In this document: piece after piece, positions 27,839 to 36,463 of the stretch
Position numbering within the stretch: position 1 is the first letter of the stretch
Layout of the letters: every line of letters starts with the position of its first letter
From: Phocaeicola_A sp045545095
Lineage (GTDB): Bacteria > Bacteroidota > Bacteroidia > Bacteroidales > Bacteroidaceae
DNA: 64,000 bases
Reading direction: 5' to 3'
NCBI GenBank assembly: GCA_045545095.1
Contig: JAZQAG010000049.1
Location: forward strand, 1-64,000
Notes under the pieces: generated by a model
Seen by the model: only the letters and a program-made list of their open reading frames with translations
Told to the model about the DNA's origin: nothing
Databases searched by the model: none
Translations under genes and position numbers: made by a program

Positions 27839-29047
27839 TTAGTTGTCCATCAAAAGTTTTTGCCACCTCAGCAATGCTTCGATGTAGTAATAGTCAGCAT
27901 AAATGATGCTGGCATCTATTTCCGAGCCAGCGGGCAAGTTTCCCGTTGAGTGCAACAGGAATGAGGGTTTCGCCTCTCCCGCACGATAAGTATCACTGCC
28001 GAGACTTTGCAACATTTTCAATGCCATCTCTTTGTAATACGTTCCTTTCTCTGTTGGCAAATAAGTATGAAGTTCTGCCAACGCTGAAGCGACCACACAG
28101 GCAGCCGAAGCATCACGTGGTGCTTGAGGGATGCGCGGATCATCAAAATCCCAATAGGGAATAGCATCTTCAGGCAAACGGGCCAAGTAAGCATCGGTCA
28201 CCTTCTGTACAAAATCGAGGTATGTTTCATCCTTCGTCTCGCGATAAACCACAGTAAATCCATAGATGGCCCATGCCTGTCCGCGTGCCCATAAACTTTC
28301 GTCGGCATATCCTTGATGAGTGAGGGCATTGATGCGTTCGCCCGTCAGTGTGTCGTACACAGCTACGTGATACGATGTATAATCCGGTCGGAAATGGTTC
28401 TTCATCGTCTTGTCTGCATGCGATACTGCTATATCGTACAAGTGCCTGCCACCACCATTTTGGGCTGCCCAAAAGAGCATTTCCAAATTCATCATGTTGT
28501 CCATAATAACATTGTGCCCACCATAGTCCTTCACATGGCGCGGCCACGAGAGCAGGGCGCCTACCGTAGGGTTGAACAGCGTAGCCAACGTATCAGCCGT
28601 GTCCAATATCACTTGCTTGTATGCGGGATTGTTTGTCAGACGATAACCATTCCCATAGCTACAGAAAATAAGGAAACCAAGGTCGTGGTCGTATGCAGGT
28701 GTGTGGGCAAGGAACTCCAACGAAGCGGTAAACTCTTCTGCCTCTTCACGAATTGTCAGGTCGCCAGTGTGTTCATCGTCGTACCACAGCACACCTGGCC
28801 AAAAGCCAGCGCACCACTCCTCCTTCGTAGCTTTCCGAAGGTGCCACACACTGGCGGTATCGGCAATGTTACGCGGCATCAGCGTATAATCAATGCCCGA
28901 TTCGCGGCTTTTCAATTCTAACAAAGTGCGCTCTACCTGACCGTGACAATAATCCAAAGATGTTCTTATCTCATCCAAAGGCTGAGTTTGGCAGGCTCCA
29001 AGGCTGATGCAGGCACATAGAATGGTTGCAATGTTTCTCAGTTTCAT
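27839..29047 (-). CDS. glycoside hydrolase family 88 (unsaturated glucuronyl hydrolase)
   Basis: 402-aa predicted lipoprotein: MKLRNIATILCACISLGAC with Cys acylation likely. It has an alpha6/alpha6 barrel with the GH88 motifs EEWCAGFWPGVLWYDDEHTG, YDHDLGFLIFCSYGNGYRL (Asp as one catalytic residue) and NVIMDNMMNLEMLFWAAQNG (second Asp). GH88 removes the 4,5-unsaturated uronic acid that lyases leave at the non-reducing end, so it fits with the two lyase genes downstream. The start is ATG 29047; the extended frame to 29161 runs through the promoter and operator region. Confidence 0.92.
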   Translation of the reverse strand: MKLRNIATILCACISLGACQTQPLDEIRTSLDYCHGQVERTLLELKSRESGIDYTLMPRNIADTASVWHLRKATKEEWCAGFWPGVLWYDDEHTGDLTIREEAEEFTASLEFLAHTPAYDHDLGFLIFCSYGNGYRLTNNPAYKQVILDTADTLATLFNPTVGALLSWPRHVKDYGGHNVIMDNMMNLEMLFWAAQNGGGRHLYDIAVSHADKTMKNHFRPDYTSYHVAVYDTLTGERINALTHQGYADESLWARGQAWAIYGFTVVYRETKDETYLDFVQKVTDAYLARLPEDAIPYWDFDDPRIPQAPRDASAACVVASALAELHTYLPTEKGTYYKEMALKMLQSLGSDTYRAGEAKPSFLLHSTGNLPAGSEIDASIIYADYYYIEALLRWQKLLMDN

Positions 29048-29077
29048 TTGATGTTCTTGTTTTTCATGATTTTCTTG

Positions 29078-29085
29078 CAAATATA
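29078..29085 (-). promoter_or_regulatory. -7 element of the GH88-lyase operon
   Basis: The minus strand reads TATATTTG, 31 nt before ATG 29047. The large dyad at 29133-29166 lies upstream of it. Confidence 0.6.
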
Positions 29086-29132
29086 CATTATTCACGGCAA
29101 ATACATACCGTTTCTGCTGTCTAAAAATGCAA

Positions 29133-29166
29133 AACAATCGTCCAAACAAATATTTGGACAATTGTT
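29133..29166. promoter_or_regulatory. large dyad in the divergent promoter region, likely operator
   Basis: Arms AACAATcGTCCAAA and TTTGGACaATTGTT (14 bp each, one mismatched position) surround a 6-bp centre. It sits between the leftward GH88 promoter and the rightward regulator promoter, where the AraC-type regulator's target would be expected. The core shares GTCCAAA/TTTGGAC with the dyad near 42909. Confidence 0.65.
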
Positions 29167-29224
29167 ACAGCCATTATTATACGATTTTAGCACCTCACGG
29201 ATAGTTTTCTTACAAAATAAATGT

Positions 29225-29232
29225 TACCTTTG
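29225..29232 (+). promoter_or_regulatory. -7 element of the regulator promoter
   Basis: TACCTTTG, matching TAnnTTTG, 26 nt before ATG 29258. Confidence 0.6.
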
Positions 29233-29257
29233 CGGATAATTATCGTAATAATTGTTT

Positions 29258-31465
29258 ATGGGGAAAAGACTAATAGATTGCCTTCTGATATGGATGTTGT
29301 CTGCAACAATATGGGCAGCACACCGTCATTGGACAGTAGTCGACGGACTACCGACTGGTGAAGTGCAACAAATCATAGAGTTACCCAACAGGCAGATGCT
29401 TGTCAATTGCGAAGGTGTATTTTGTCTATCGAATGGGGAAGGCTTCGATATTATTGCTTGTGATTATAGTCTGACTTACCAAATGGAAACTTATACCCAA
29501 GGTTATGGACATTTGTGGCAAGGAGATTCGTTGCTTTGGCTTCACGATTTCTACCGTATATTCCTCTTTGATACTCGTATCAAGGCTTTCCGTTATGACA
29601 TTGAGCCACGCCTAAACGATGAAACTTTACGGCAGTTTGCCAAGGGTGAGGAGCATCGTGCTATCCCCAATGTCCGACAATGGCAATGCATCGACTCTTT
29701 GGGGCAAGCCAAAAGCTACAGTACAATGGTTCTTGATTATCAAGGCGGTCTTTGGATTGGCACACGCAACGAAGGCATAGTATATCTCTCACCTCATAAA
29801 ACAAATGTTGACGAACTTTTTGCCGACCATCCGCTGATAGGCTTGGCCCGTAGTACAACAGATCAGGATGGACGTATCTGGCGGTGTAAGACAAACGGAC
29901 TGGAATGTGAAGAAAAAGGGAAATACACCTTATACAATACAACCAACGTGACAGGCTTGCCTCATAACCGGACAACTTTCATTCAAGAGCTTCAAGATGG
30001 ACGTTACCTTTTATGCGACTCACTCTCCACGATAGGCTACTTCCTGCCCGAAAACCGCGTATTCATTTCATTGAATGCCCAATTGCCTGCATTGCAAAGT
30101 TACCGCCATTTTGTCGGAGCTTGCCCTATTGACGGGCAGTGGGCTGTCGTTTATGCACAGAATGGAATATTCATGCTTGATACAGAAGCTGATACGTTAG
30201 CGTTATTCCCTCCAGCCCGCTACATTGAACAATATGCGACCAAATACAATTGCATGCTGCGCGACAATGAGGAACGGCTATGGATTGGTACACAGAACGG
30301 ATTGTTCGTAGTTGACAGCATCAGTCCCATGGAGAAATATTTCGTCCAAAGAATAGAGGGAATGCGCAACAACTGCATCCGCAGCTTGATACTCGACAGG
30401 AAAGGGCGAGTATGGGCCGGCACTTCATGCGGTATCTCACGCATCACTCCAACCGTGGTCAATTTAGGACCAGAGGATGGGATTCCTGCAACCAGTATGA
30501 TGGAGCGTGCCACATGCTTGGCGGAAGATGGACAATTGGTCTTTGCCTTGGGTGGCAATCATGCCATCAGGTTCAATCCAGATTCCGTGATTAACCAGTC
30601 AAAGCCTTTGCCCGTTGTTATAACGAGTTTTAAAGTCAACGATAAGGAAACTGGCATGAAGGATATACGGCTGAAGCATAACCAGAATCACCTCACATTC
30701 CACTTTTCTTCGCTTGACTATGCAGCATCGTCACATACCCGCTATCGCTACAGGCTCTCTCCGTTGGAACAAGAATGGAGTGTAAGCAACGATGGAGCAG
30801 GATTGGGGACCGCACATTTTATGGCCTTGCAGCCTGGCTCTTATCAGTTTGAAGTCCAATCATCTGCGACAACAGGCCAATGGGGTGAAACAACTGTGAC
30901 AAAAATAGAAATCAATCCTCCGTTATGGTTGACATGGTGGGCCAAGACATGTTATATGCTGTTAATTGCATTTGTTGCAGCATCTCTCTTTCACCTATAT
31001 ATACAGAAACGGAAGAAACAACTGGAGCGCAAAAACGAGGAGAAGGTGAACCGCTTGTTTGAACTCCGAAGCGAGGCCCGCCACCAGTTCGCCCATTCGG
31101 TAAACATCGAGCCGGACAAGATTACGGCCAACAAAGATGAAGAGGCATTGATGCAACGCATACTTGATGCCATCAACCAAAATATGGACAACACTGAATA
31201 TACGGTCGATCAGCTGGCACGTGAGATAGGAATGAGCCGTGCCAATTTCTATAAGAAGATGCAATCCATGTTGGGCATCACTCCCAATGAGTTTCTCCGT
31301 AATGTCCGTCTGAAACATGCGGCACATTTGCTTATTGAAACCGACTATCCTGTCAATCAGATTTCTTTGATGGTCGGTTTCCTTACTCCACGCTATTTCA
31401 GCCAATGTTTCAAAAAGATGTTTGGAGTCTTGCCCAGCGAATATGGCGGACGCACATTAGAATAA
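29258..31465 (+). CDS. membrane-bound AraC-type regulator with sensor propeller
   Basis: 735 aa. Signal/anchor segment near the start; beta-propeller Reg_prop repeats (GGLWIGTRNEGI, ERLWIGTQNGLF, GRVWAGTSCGIS); a Y_Y_Y domain around 460-550; a transmembrane helix near 565-590 (WWAKTCYMLLIAFVAASLFH); a short coil; and an AraC HTH domain from ~625 to the end (LAREIGMSRANFYKKMQSML, GITPNEFLRNVRLKHAAHLL). It is laid out like the hybrid two-component regulators of polysaccharide loci but lacks the histidine kinase and receiver modules, so sensing and DNA binding are joined directly. It probably controls the divergent GH88-lyase operon. ATG 29258 preferred over TTG 29252. Confidence 0.9.
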   Translation: MGKRLIDCLLIWMLSATIWAAHRHWTVVDGLPTGEVQQIIELPNRQMLVNCEGVFCLSNGEGFDIIACDYSLTYQMETYTQGYGHLWQGDSLLWLHDFYRIFLFDTRIKAFRYDIEPRLNDETLRQFAKGEEHRAIPNVRQWQCIDSLGQAKSYSTMVLDYQGGLWIGTRNEGIVYLSPHKTNVDELFADHPLIGLARSTTDQDGRIWRCKTNGLECEEKGKYTLYNTTNVTGLPHNRTTFIQELQDGRYLLCDSLSTIGYFLPENRVFISLNAQLPALQSYRHFVGACPIDGQWAVVYAQNGIFMLDTEADTLALFPPARYIEQYATKYNCMLRDNEERLWIGTQNGLFVVDSISPMEKYFVQRIEGMRNNCIRSLILDRKGRVWAGTSCGISRITPTVVNLGPEDGIPATSMMERATCLAEDGQLVFALGGNHAIRFNPDSVINQSKPLPVVITSFKVNDKETGMKDIRLKHNQNHLTFHFSSLDYAASSHTRYRYRLSPLEQEWSVSNDGAGLGTAHFMALQPGSYQFEVQSSATTGQWGETTVTKIEINPPLWLTWWAKTCYMLLIAFVAASLFHLYIQKRKKQLERKNEEKVNRLFELRSEARHQFAHSVNIEPDKITANKDEEALMQRILDAINQNMDNTEYTVDQLAREIGMSRANFYKKMQSMLGITPNEFLRNVRLKHAAHLLIETDYPVNQISLMVGFLTPRYFSQCFKKMFGVLPSEYGGRTLE

Positions 31466-31533
31466 ATCTTGCCATATCCGATTCAAGGGAACAACAATAT
31501 TAAAAAACGCTCTTCACCAAGGAACGTTTTGCT

Positions 31534-31541
31534 TATTTTTG
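31534..31541 (+). promoter_or_regulatory. -7 element before the first ECF sigma gene
   Basis: TATTTTTG, about 58 nt before ATG 31600. Confidence 0.5.
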
Positions 31542-31599
31542 CGTCATCATAGCAGAAAGTGACAAACTACGGGCAAAAAAGTCAGTAAAGAAGAGAGAA

Positions 31600-32091
31600 A
31601 TGAATACCAGAGAGTTTGAGACATGGGTGCGGAGGCTGCGCCCGTCGTTGCAGGCCGTCGCGAGGCGGATGCTGGCCGACGAGGACGATGCCGAAGATGC
31701 CGTGCAGGATGCGCTGCTGAAATTGTGGCTCGTCCGCGACCGTCTGAATCTCTACCGCTCGCCCGACGCGCTGGCTGTGGTGGTCGTGAAGAATCTCTGC
31801 ATCTCGCGATGGAGGGAGCGGCAAGCCGAGGCGTTGCCTTTGTCTGAAGATGTGGACATAGGGAGTGGACGGACTCCTGACCAAGAGTTGGAGGAGCGCG
31901 AAAACCACACGTGGCTCTGCCGCACCATCCAGGGACTGCCCTCGGCACAGATGACCATCCTGAAAATGAGTCAGGCCGAGGGGATGAGCAACCGACAGAT
32001 TGCCGACGTGTTGGGCATCACTGAGACCTCCGTCCGCACGGCCCTTTGCAAAGCCCGGCACAAGCTGTTGGAGGAATTGAAGAAGAGGTGA
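31600..32091 (+). CDS. ECF RNA polymerase sigma factor
   Basis: 163 aa. Sigma region 2 is seen at DEDDAEDAVQDALLKLW and region 4 at EGMSNRQIADVLGITETSVR followed by TALCKARHKLLEEL. It begins an operon with an anti-sigma-like membrane protein, an unknown exported protein and a GIN-domain protein, which suggests envelope-stress type control. The third-position G/C of this gene looks clearly higher than in its neighbours upstream. The target promoter is unknown. Confidence 0.92.
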   Translation: MNTREFETWVRRLRPSLQAVARRMLADEDDAEDAVQDALLKLWLVRDRLNLYRSPDALAVVVVKNLCISRWRERQAEALPLSEDVDIGSGRTPDQELEERENHTWLCRTIQGLPSAQMTILKMSQAEGMSNRQIADVLGITETSVRTALCKARHKLLEELKKR

Positions 32092-32107
32092 AAGGTCTAA
32101 GGTCAAA

Positions 32108-32147
32108 AGCCATCGCCATTAGCCATCGCCATCGCCTTCAGCCATTA
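32108..32147. repeat. short degenerate tandem repeat (agccatcgccat type)
   Basis: Several imperfect copies of agccatcgcc/agccatt lie in the sigma to anti-sigma spacer. It is one of a series of short tandem repeats at gene junctions in this window. Confidence 0.6.
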
Positions 32148-32166
32148 AAAATAAAATAGAACATAT

Positions 32167-32652
32167 ATGATAAACCAATTAATTGACCGATACATGAATG
32201 GCCTCACCTCGCCCGAGGAGCAAAAGCGGCTGCACCGCCTGCTGATGGTCGATGATCTGCCCGAGGAGTATCTGCCCTATCGCGAAATGTTCACCCTGTT
32301 GGGTGAGCCGATGGAGGTTCCCTCTGACAAGGAGTTGAAGGATTTTGCCCAAGCGAACCAATTGGAGGTGGCCGAGACGGAAGAAGGGCACATCATCGCC
32401 TTGCGCCCGTGGTTGCGCTACGCAGGCATTGCAGCTTCGCTCGTGCTTGTCTTCTTGGCCGGGCGATGGTCGGTTGGGGAGAATCCGAAGGTGATTGTAC
32501 ACGAATTGCCCGAAACGGACTTGGCACAATACAACGACCTTTTCACGACTGAGACAGGCACGACCATCGAAGAGGCGTTCAATGCTTGCGAAGAGGAAAT
32601 GACAGACTTTGAATATAATTATATAAACTCCAATCCACATGAAGAATTATAA
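32167..32652 (+). CDS. putative anti-sigma-type single-pass membrane protein
   Basis: 161 aa. It starts MINQLIDRYMNGLTSPEEQK, a short cytoplasmic segment like those of small Bacteroidota anti-sigma proteins. One membrane helix follows near residues 80-98 (YAGIAASLVLVFLAGRWSVG), then a short acidic periplasmic part. There is no recognisable zinc-finger anti-sigma motif; the assignment rests on layout and on its place directly after the sigma gene. Its end overlaps the next gene's start by 14 nt. Confidence 0.6.
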   Translation: MINQLIDRYMNGLTSPEEQKRLHRLLMVDDLPEEYLPYREMFTLLGEPMEVPSDKELKDFAQANQLEVAETEEGHIIALRPWLRYAGIAASLVLVFLAGRWSVGENPKVIVHELPETDLAQYNDLFTTETGTTIEEAFNACEEEMTDFEYNYINSNPHEEL

Positions 32653-33634
32653 TGAGTTACGAGTTACGAGCTACGAGCTACGAGTTACGAGCGACAAGCT
32701 ACGAGTAGGGGTCATCACTGCGCTGTTGTTCCTATTGGGCTTTGGCACGGCTATGGCTCAAGAGCGGGACTTTAAGAATCGGACATTTTATGAGAATTGG
32801 GAACTCTCAAACCTCTTCTGGGACTTGAAGCTGAATTTCTCCCAAACGTACCTCATCCGTCAGACGAACGACTGGATAATCTACGACCTGAACTATTGGT
32901 TTACAAGCGAGAAGGACAGGCTGACACGCCAGCAGTGGCCTGACCACATCTTTGCCCAATTGGACAAACTGAAGACTCTACGCAAATTTACCGAATCCAT
33001 TGAAGAGAAGGGGAAATACTACAAGAAGTACACCCTCACTACGCAATCGGCTCAAGAGGGGCAAATAGACTTCGTCACGCTGGAAGTGGGAGACAACAAA
33101 GTGAGTTTTCAGTATAAAGCCAATGCTGATGTGAACGGCAAGCGTCTGCCCGTCTCCATGCCAAAGGCGAATGAGATAAAAGGGAAGATGGAGGCCCTTT
33201 ACCGCCCATACATCGCAAGGAAGAATGTCAGGGAGCAACAGGTGACCTACGACTGGAACCTCCGCAAATACCATCGGAGCATTGCGGCCGACAACACCAC
33301 CAAGGTGACACGGGCCACCCGATACCGCATTCCTGCCTGCACCCAAAAGGAGTATGAGGCTGTGGTGAGACACTTCCAGCAGATACAGCAACAGTACAAC
33401 GTGTTCATGGCTACGAACGATGTCTTTTGGGAGTACGAAGAGACGGCTATCGCCTTCCGCGACGATGACGGACGCCTCCATACCTATGGCGTGGCGCTGA
33501 AGCCCGACGGCACCCTCTATCTGATAGAGAGCCATGCAGGCGCTCTTCCCCGTCTGTGGGCCGAAGACAATGCAGTGTGGGAGGACAATGTGCGCAAGCG
33601 TCCTCATTACCGCACACCAGAAAATGAAAAATAA
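32639..33634 (+). CDS. exported protein of unknown function starting with a heptamer repeat
   Basis: 331 aa; I do not recognise the family. The first codons after MKNYN are made of a degenerate 7-bp tandem repeat (32654-32709) giving ELRVTSYELRVTSDKLRV, followed by a hydrophobic signal segment GVITALLFLLGFGTAMAQ. If that is the signal peptide, the mature part starts near residue 42. The body is soluble and rich in charged and aromatic residues. ATG 32639 overlaps the previous gene. The usual function cannot be assigned; the operon context suggests an envelope role. Confidence 0.7.
   Translation: MKNYNELRVTSYELRVTSDKLRVGVITALLFLLGFGTAMAQERDFKNRTFYENWELSNLFWDLKLNFSQTYLIRQTNDWIIYDLNYWFTSEKDRLTRQQWPDHIFAQLDKLKTLRKFTESIEEKGKYYKKYTLTTQSAQEGQIDFVTLEVGDNKVSFQYKANADVNGKRLPVSMPKANEIKGKMEALYRPYIARKNVREQQVTYDWNLRKYHRSIAADNTTKVTRATRYRIPACTQKEYEAVVRHFQQIQQQYNVFMATNDVFWEYEETAIAFRDDDGRLHTYGVALKPDGTLYLIESHAGALPRLWAEDNAVWEDNVRKRPHYRTPENEK
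32654..32709. repeat. heptanucleotide repeat inside a coding start
   Basis: Eight consecutive 7-bp units: gagttac, gagttac, gagctac, gagctac, gagttac, gagcgac, aagctac, gagtagg. Gain or loss of one unit would shift the reading frame of the 331-aa protein. Confidence 0.85.
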
Positions 33635-33654
33635 TCAAAAAACTATATCTGAAT

Positions 33655-34578
33655 ATGAAGACAAACATCATCATCGCCACACTGGCAGCCTGTATGTTGC
33701 TGCATGGCAATCCCCTCATGGGACAAGGCTTCTCCTTGTCAAACCTCTTTGGAAACAACGACAAGATAGAGGCTTCGAAGAAAACAGTTACGTATGAATT
33801 GGAGAACCCTGAACGTTTCAACCGCATCCAATTTGCAGGTAGCGGCACCGTGGAGTATCGCCAAAGCTCGGACGGACAGACACGCGTGACCGTAACCATA
33901 GCTGAGAATGTGCGTGACTACGTAGAGGTGGAAGTGAAGAATGGCACTCTCAGTAACCGATGGAAGGCGATAAACACCACCATCACAGGCGACTCCAAAC
34001 TGAAAATCGTATGCGAAAGTCCGCAGATTGAAGTTGTGGATATGTCTGGTAGTGGAAAAGCTTACCTTATGAATACCATTACCGACCGAAGACTCGCTCT
34101 CAGAGTGGCAGGCTCGGGCATCATCAAGACCTCCACATTGCACCTTGAAGAGAACCTGCAATGCGATGTGGCAGGAAGCGGACACATTGAAGTGGGTGAA
34201 GGATATGCAGGAGAGGTCGCCTCATTCAGCATTGCAGGTAGTGGTAAAATCAATGCCAACCGTTTGAAGGCCAAAGAGGTCGCAGCCCGCATATCCGGCA
34301 GTGGAGACATCAACCTGCAAGGAACTGTCCAAAAGGCCAACCTACAGACTACAGGTAGTGGTGAAATCCATGCCCATGAATTGAAAGCAGAGAACGTGTA
34401 TGCCAAAGTCACCGGTTCAGGCGACATTGATTGCTACGTCACCAAAGAGTTGACCACCAAAGTCACAGGCAGTGGCGAAATCACCTACAGCGGCAATCCC
34501 TCCGTCATCAACTCCAACAATGTGAAGAGGTCCAACAGAAAACAAGTCGATACGGAAGAGGTCATGGAAGGGCTATAA
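33655..34578 (+). CDS. GIN-domain (DUF2807) exported protein
   Basis: 307 aa with signal peptide MKTNIIIATLAACMLLHGNP. The body is a series of short beta-solenoid-type repeats keyed on GSGxI: AGSGTVEYRQ, SGSGKAYLMN, AGSGIIKTST, AGSGHIEVGE, AGSGKINANR, SGSGDINLQG, TGSGEIHAHE, TGSGDIDCYV, TGSGEITYSG. This is the putative auto-transporter adhesin head GIN domain (DUF2807), usually of unknown function and often next to sigma/anti-sigma genes in Bacteroidota. It is the last gene of the ECF operon, before a strong terminator. Confidence 0.88.
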   Translation: MKTNIIIATLAACMLLHGNPLMGQGFSLSNLFGNNDKIEASKKTVTYELENPERFNRIQFAGSGTVEYRQSSDGQTRVTVTIAENVRDYVEVEVKNGTLSNRWKAINTTITGDSKLKIVCESPQIEVVDMSGSGKAYLMNTITDRRLALRVAGSGIIKTSTLHLEENLQCDVAGSGHIEVGEGYAGEVASFSIAGSGKINANRLKAKEVAARISGSGDINLQGTVQKANLQTTGSGEIHAHELKAENVYAKVTGSGDIDCYVTKELTTKVTGSGEITYSGNPSVINSNNVKRSNRKQVDTEEVMEGL

Positions 34579-34610
34579 GCATAAAAGTTTTAATAATAAG
34601 ACTATTAGCG

Positions 34611-34650
34611 CCTTGCATCGATGCGACATCGGTGCAAGGTTGTTTTTTTT
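34611..34650 (+). terminator. terminator of the ECF-GIN operon
   Basis: Arms ccttgcatcgatg and catcggtgcaagg (13 bp, one mismatch) with a 3-nt loop, followed by TTGTTTTTTTT. Confidence 0.9.
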
Positions 34651-34719
34651 CTATTTGCTTCGTTTCCCTATCTCTTGCGGAAAGAAAACAGTCTCTTTAT
34701 ATCGGCAGAATCAACATTT

Positions 34720-35613
34720 ATGACTAATTTTGCAGCCGCAAAAAAAAGAGATTGGCTGATGAATACGATTTGGATAGTGATGCCGATCCTTATTGTGCTG
34801 ATGTTCCTGCTGGGGACAGAACTCAATAAGGAGGCCTTTGTAAATGTGGCCCGCCACCCCAAGGCAGTCGCGTTGGGTATGACGGGGCAGATAGTCCTGC
34901 TGCCCGCCATAGCTTTCGCCCTTGCGTGGCTGTTGGAGGTCCCCCCTGTATATTTTATGGGACTGGTGCTGGTAGCCTGCTGCCCCGGGGGAAGTTCGTC
35001 GAATGTGTTTTCCATGCTGGCCAAGGGCGATGTGGCCCTGTCGGTGACACTCACGGCCGTGAGCAGCATCGTGACACTCTTCACGCTTCCTGTCATTATG
35101 GAACTGACGTCGCACTTTGTTTCGCACAATGCGGGTATATCCATCGAACTGCCCGTTGGAAAACTGCTGGTACAGAATATCGTCCTGCTGTTTGTCCCGC
35201 TGATGGCGGGGTGGCTGTTCCGACGTTGGAAGCCCATATTGGCAGAGAAGGTGAGCAAGGTGCTCAACAAACTGGCATTTCCCGCACTGATGACGTTGGC
35301 GTTGCTGTTTTTCCTGCAATATACCCAAGAGATTATCGACAATTTCCGATTGATAGGTATGGCATGTGGTTTGCTCATCTTGGCAAGCATGGCCTGCAGT
35401 TCCCTGCTTGCACGGGTGGGCAGGCTGACAGATGCTGTGCGCCGCACCATCGTCATCGAGGTGGGTATGCAGAATGCGGCACAAGCCATCGCCATTGCCA
35501 CCTCCCCATTTATCTTCAACAGTGGAGAGATGGCCATCCCTGCCATCATCTATGCACTGCTGATGAACGTGATATTGTTGCTTTACATACTGAAATTCAA
35601 ACATTCAAGTTGA
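34720..35613 (+). CDS. bile acid:sodium symporter (BASS) family transporter
   Basis: 297-aa inner-membrane protein with about nine hydrophobic segments. BASS-type signatures include LVACCPGGSSSNVFSMLAKG, the crossover-type loop, and IEVGMQNAAQAIAIA near the end. BASS proteins import organic anions with sodium; the substrate here is unknown. A TAATTTTG promoter-like element lies at 34725-34732, just inside this frame, so translation may really start at ATG 34759 (MNTIWIVMPILIVL, 284 aa). Confidence 0.87.
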   Translation: MTNFAAAKKRDWLMNTIWIVMPILIVLMFLLGTELNKEAFVNVARHPKAVALGMTGQIVLLPAIAFALAWLLEVPPVYFMGLVLVACCPGGSSSNVFSMLAKGDVALSVTLTAVSSIVTLFTLPVIMELTSHFVSHNAGISIELPVGKLLVQNIVLLFVPLMAGWLFRRWKPILAEKVSKVLNKLAFPALMTLALLFFLQYTQEIIDNFRLIGMACGLLILASMACSSLLARVGRLTDAVRRTIVIEVGMQNAAQAIAIATSPFIFNSGEMAIPAIIYALLMNVILLLYILKFKHSS

Positions 35614-35642
35614 CAAGGGTACAAGTCAACTAAAAAAAGCAT

Positions 35643-36338
35643 ATGGCAAAGAAAGAGAAGATAAAGAGCATGTTTGACAACATTGCCCCCGACTATGACA
35701 AGCTGAACCACATCATGTCGCTGAACATCGACAAAGGGTGGCGCCGGAAGGCAGTGCGCGAGATGGCAGATACTGACAAGCCGCTCGCAGTGCTCGACGT
35801 GGCCTGTGGTACGGGTGACTTCACCATCGAGATTGCACGCAAAGTGTCCAAAGGGAGCCGCATCATAGGTATCGACCTGTCAGAAGGGATGATGAAGGTG
35901 GGCCGTGAGAAGATTGCCACCGCCCAAGTGGATGCCACATTGGAATATGGCGATTGCGAAGCCCTGACGTATGCCGATGGCACTTTTGACCGCATATCCG
36001 TAGGTTTCGGCGTGCGCAATTTCGAGCATCTGAGCATCGGACTGGAGGAGATGTGCCGCGTGTTGAAACCAGGCGGAAAACTGGTAATCTTGGAATTGTC
36101 CGTCCCCTCCAACCCCATTATCCGTTGGTGCTACAAGCTCTACTTCCTGCACATCCTGCCAGCCATTGGTGGCATGGTGTCAGGCAATCGGGGGGCATAC
36201 GAGTACCTGCCTGCATCGGTCCTTCATTTCCCTGCACCCGACAAGTTCATCCCAATGATGCGCGAGGCCGGCTTCAGCGAAGTGAAACACCAACCTCTCA
36301 CTTTCGGCATTTGCAGAATGTATGTTGGAATAAAATAA
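35643..36338 (+). CDS. menG: demethylmenaquinone methyltransferase
   Basis: 231-aa UbiE/MenG family SAM methyltransferase, last step of menaquinone synthesis. Motif I is VLDVACGTGDFTIEIA and the family signature blocks are NIAPDYDKLNHIMSLNIDKG and ISVGFGVRNFEH. It lies upstream of menA on the same strand. Bacteroidales lack ubiquinone, so MenG is the sensible name. Confidence 0.95.
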   Translation: MAKKEKIKSMFDNIAPDYDKLNHIMSLNIDKGWRRKAVREMADTDKPLAVLDVACGTGDFTIEIARKVSKGSRIIGIDLSEGMMKVGREKIATAQVDATLEYGDCEALTYADGTFDRISVGFGVRNFEHLSIGLEEMCRVLKPGGKLVILELSVPSNPIIRWCYKLYFLHILPAIGGMVSGNRGAYEYLPASVLHFPAPDKFIPMMREAGFSEVKHQPLTFGICRMYVGIK

Positions 36339-36462
36339 TGTGTTAATATGCCAATGTGCTAATGTGCCAATGACCATGCGGCACGATAGCATTAAACATT
36401 TACACATTGTCACATTAACATATTAGCACATTGGCATATTAACATATAGCACATTAGCATAT
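36339..36462. repeat. inverted arrays of aatgtgcta-type repeats between menG and menA
   Basis: Copies of aatgtgccaatgtgctaatg at 36339-36372 face complementary copies (cacattagcatatt, cacattggcatatt, cacattaacatatt) at 36401-36462. The transcript could fold into a long A/U-rich hairpin in the spacer. Confidence 0.75.
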
Positions 36463-36463
36463 T

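Noticed and set aside
24138..31465. Classical Sus-type polysaccharide utilisation locus
   Set aside because: No SusC- or SusD-like gene is found anywhere between 21808 and 31465.
34668..35604. Two ~295-aa minus-strand frames opposite the BASS transporter
   Set aside because: The plus-strand frame is a full membrane transporter with family motifs; the others are low-complexity shadows.
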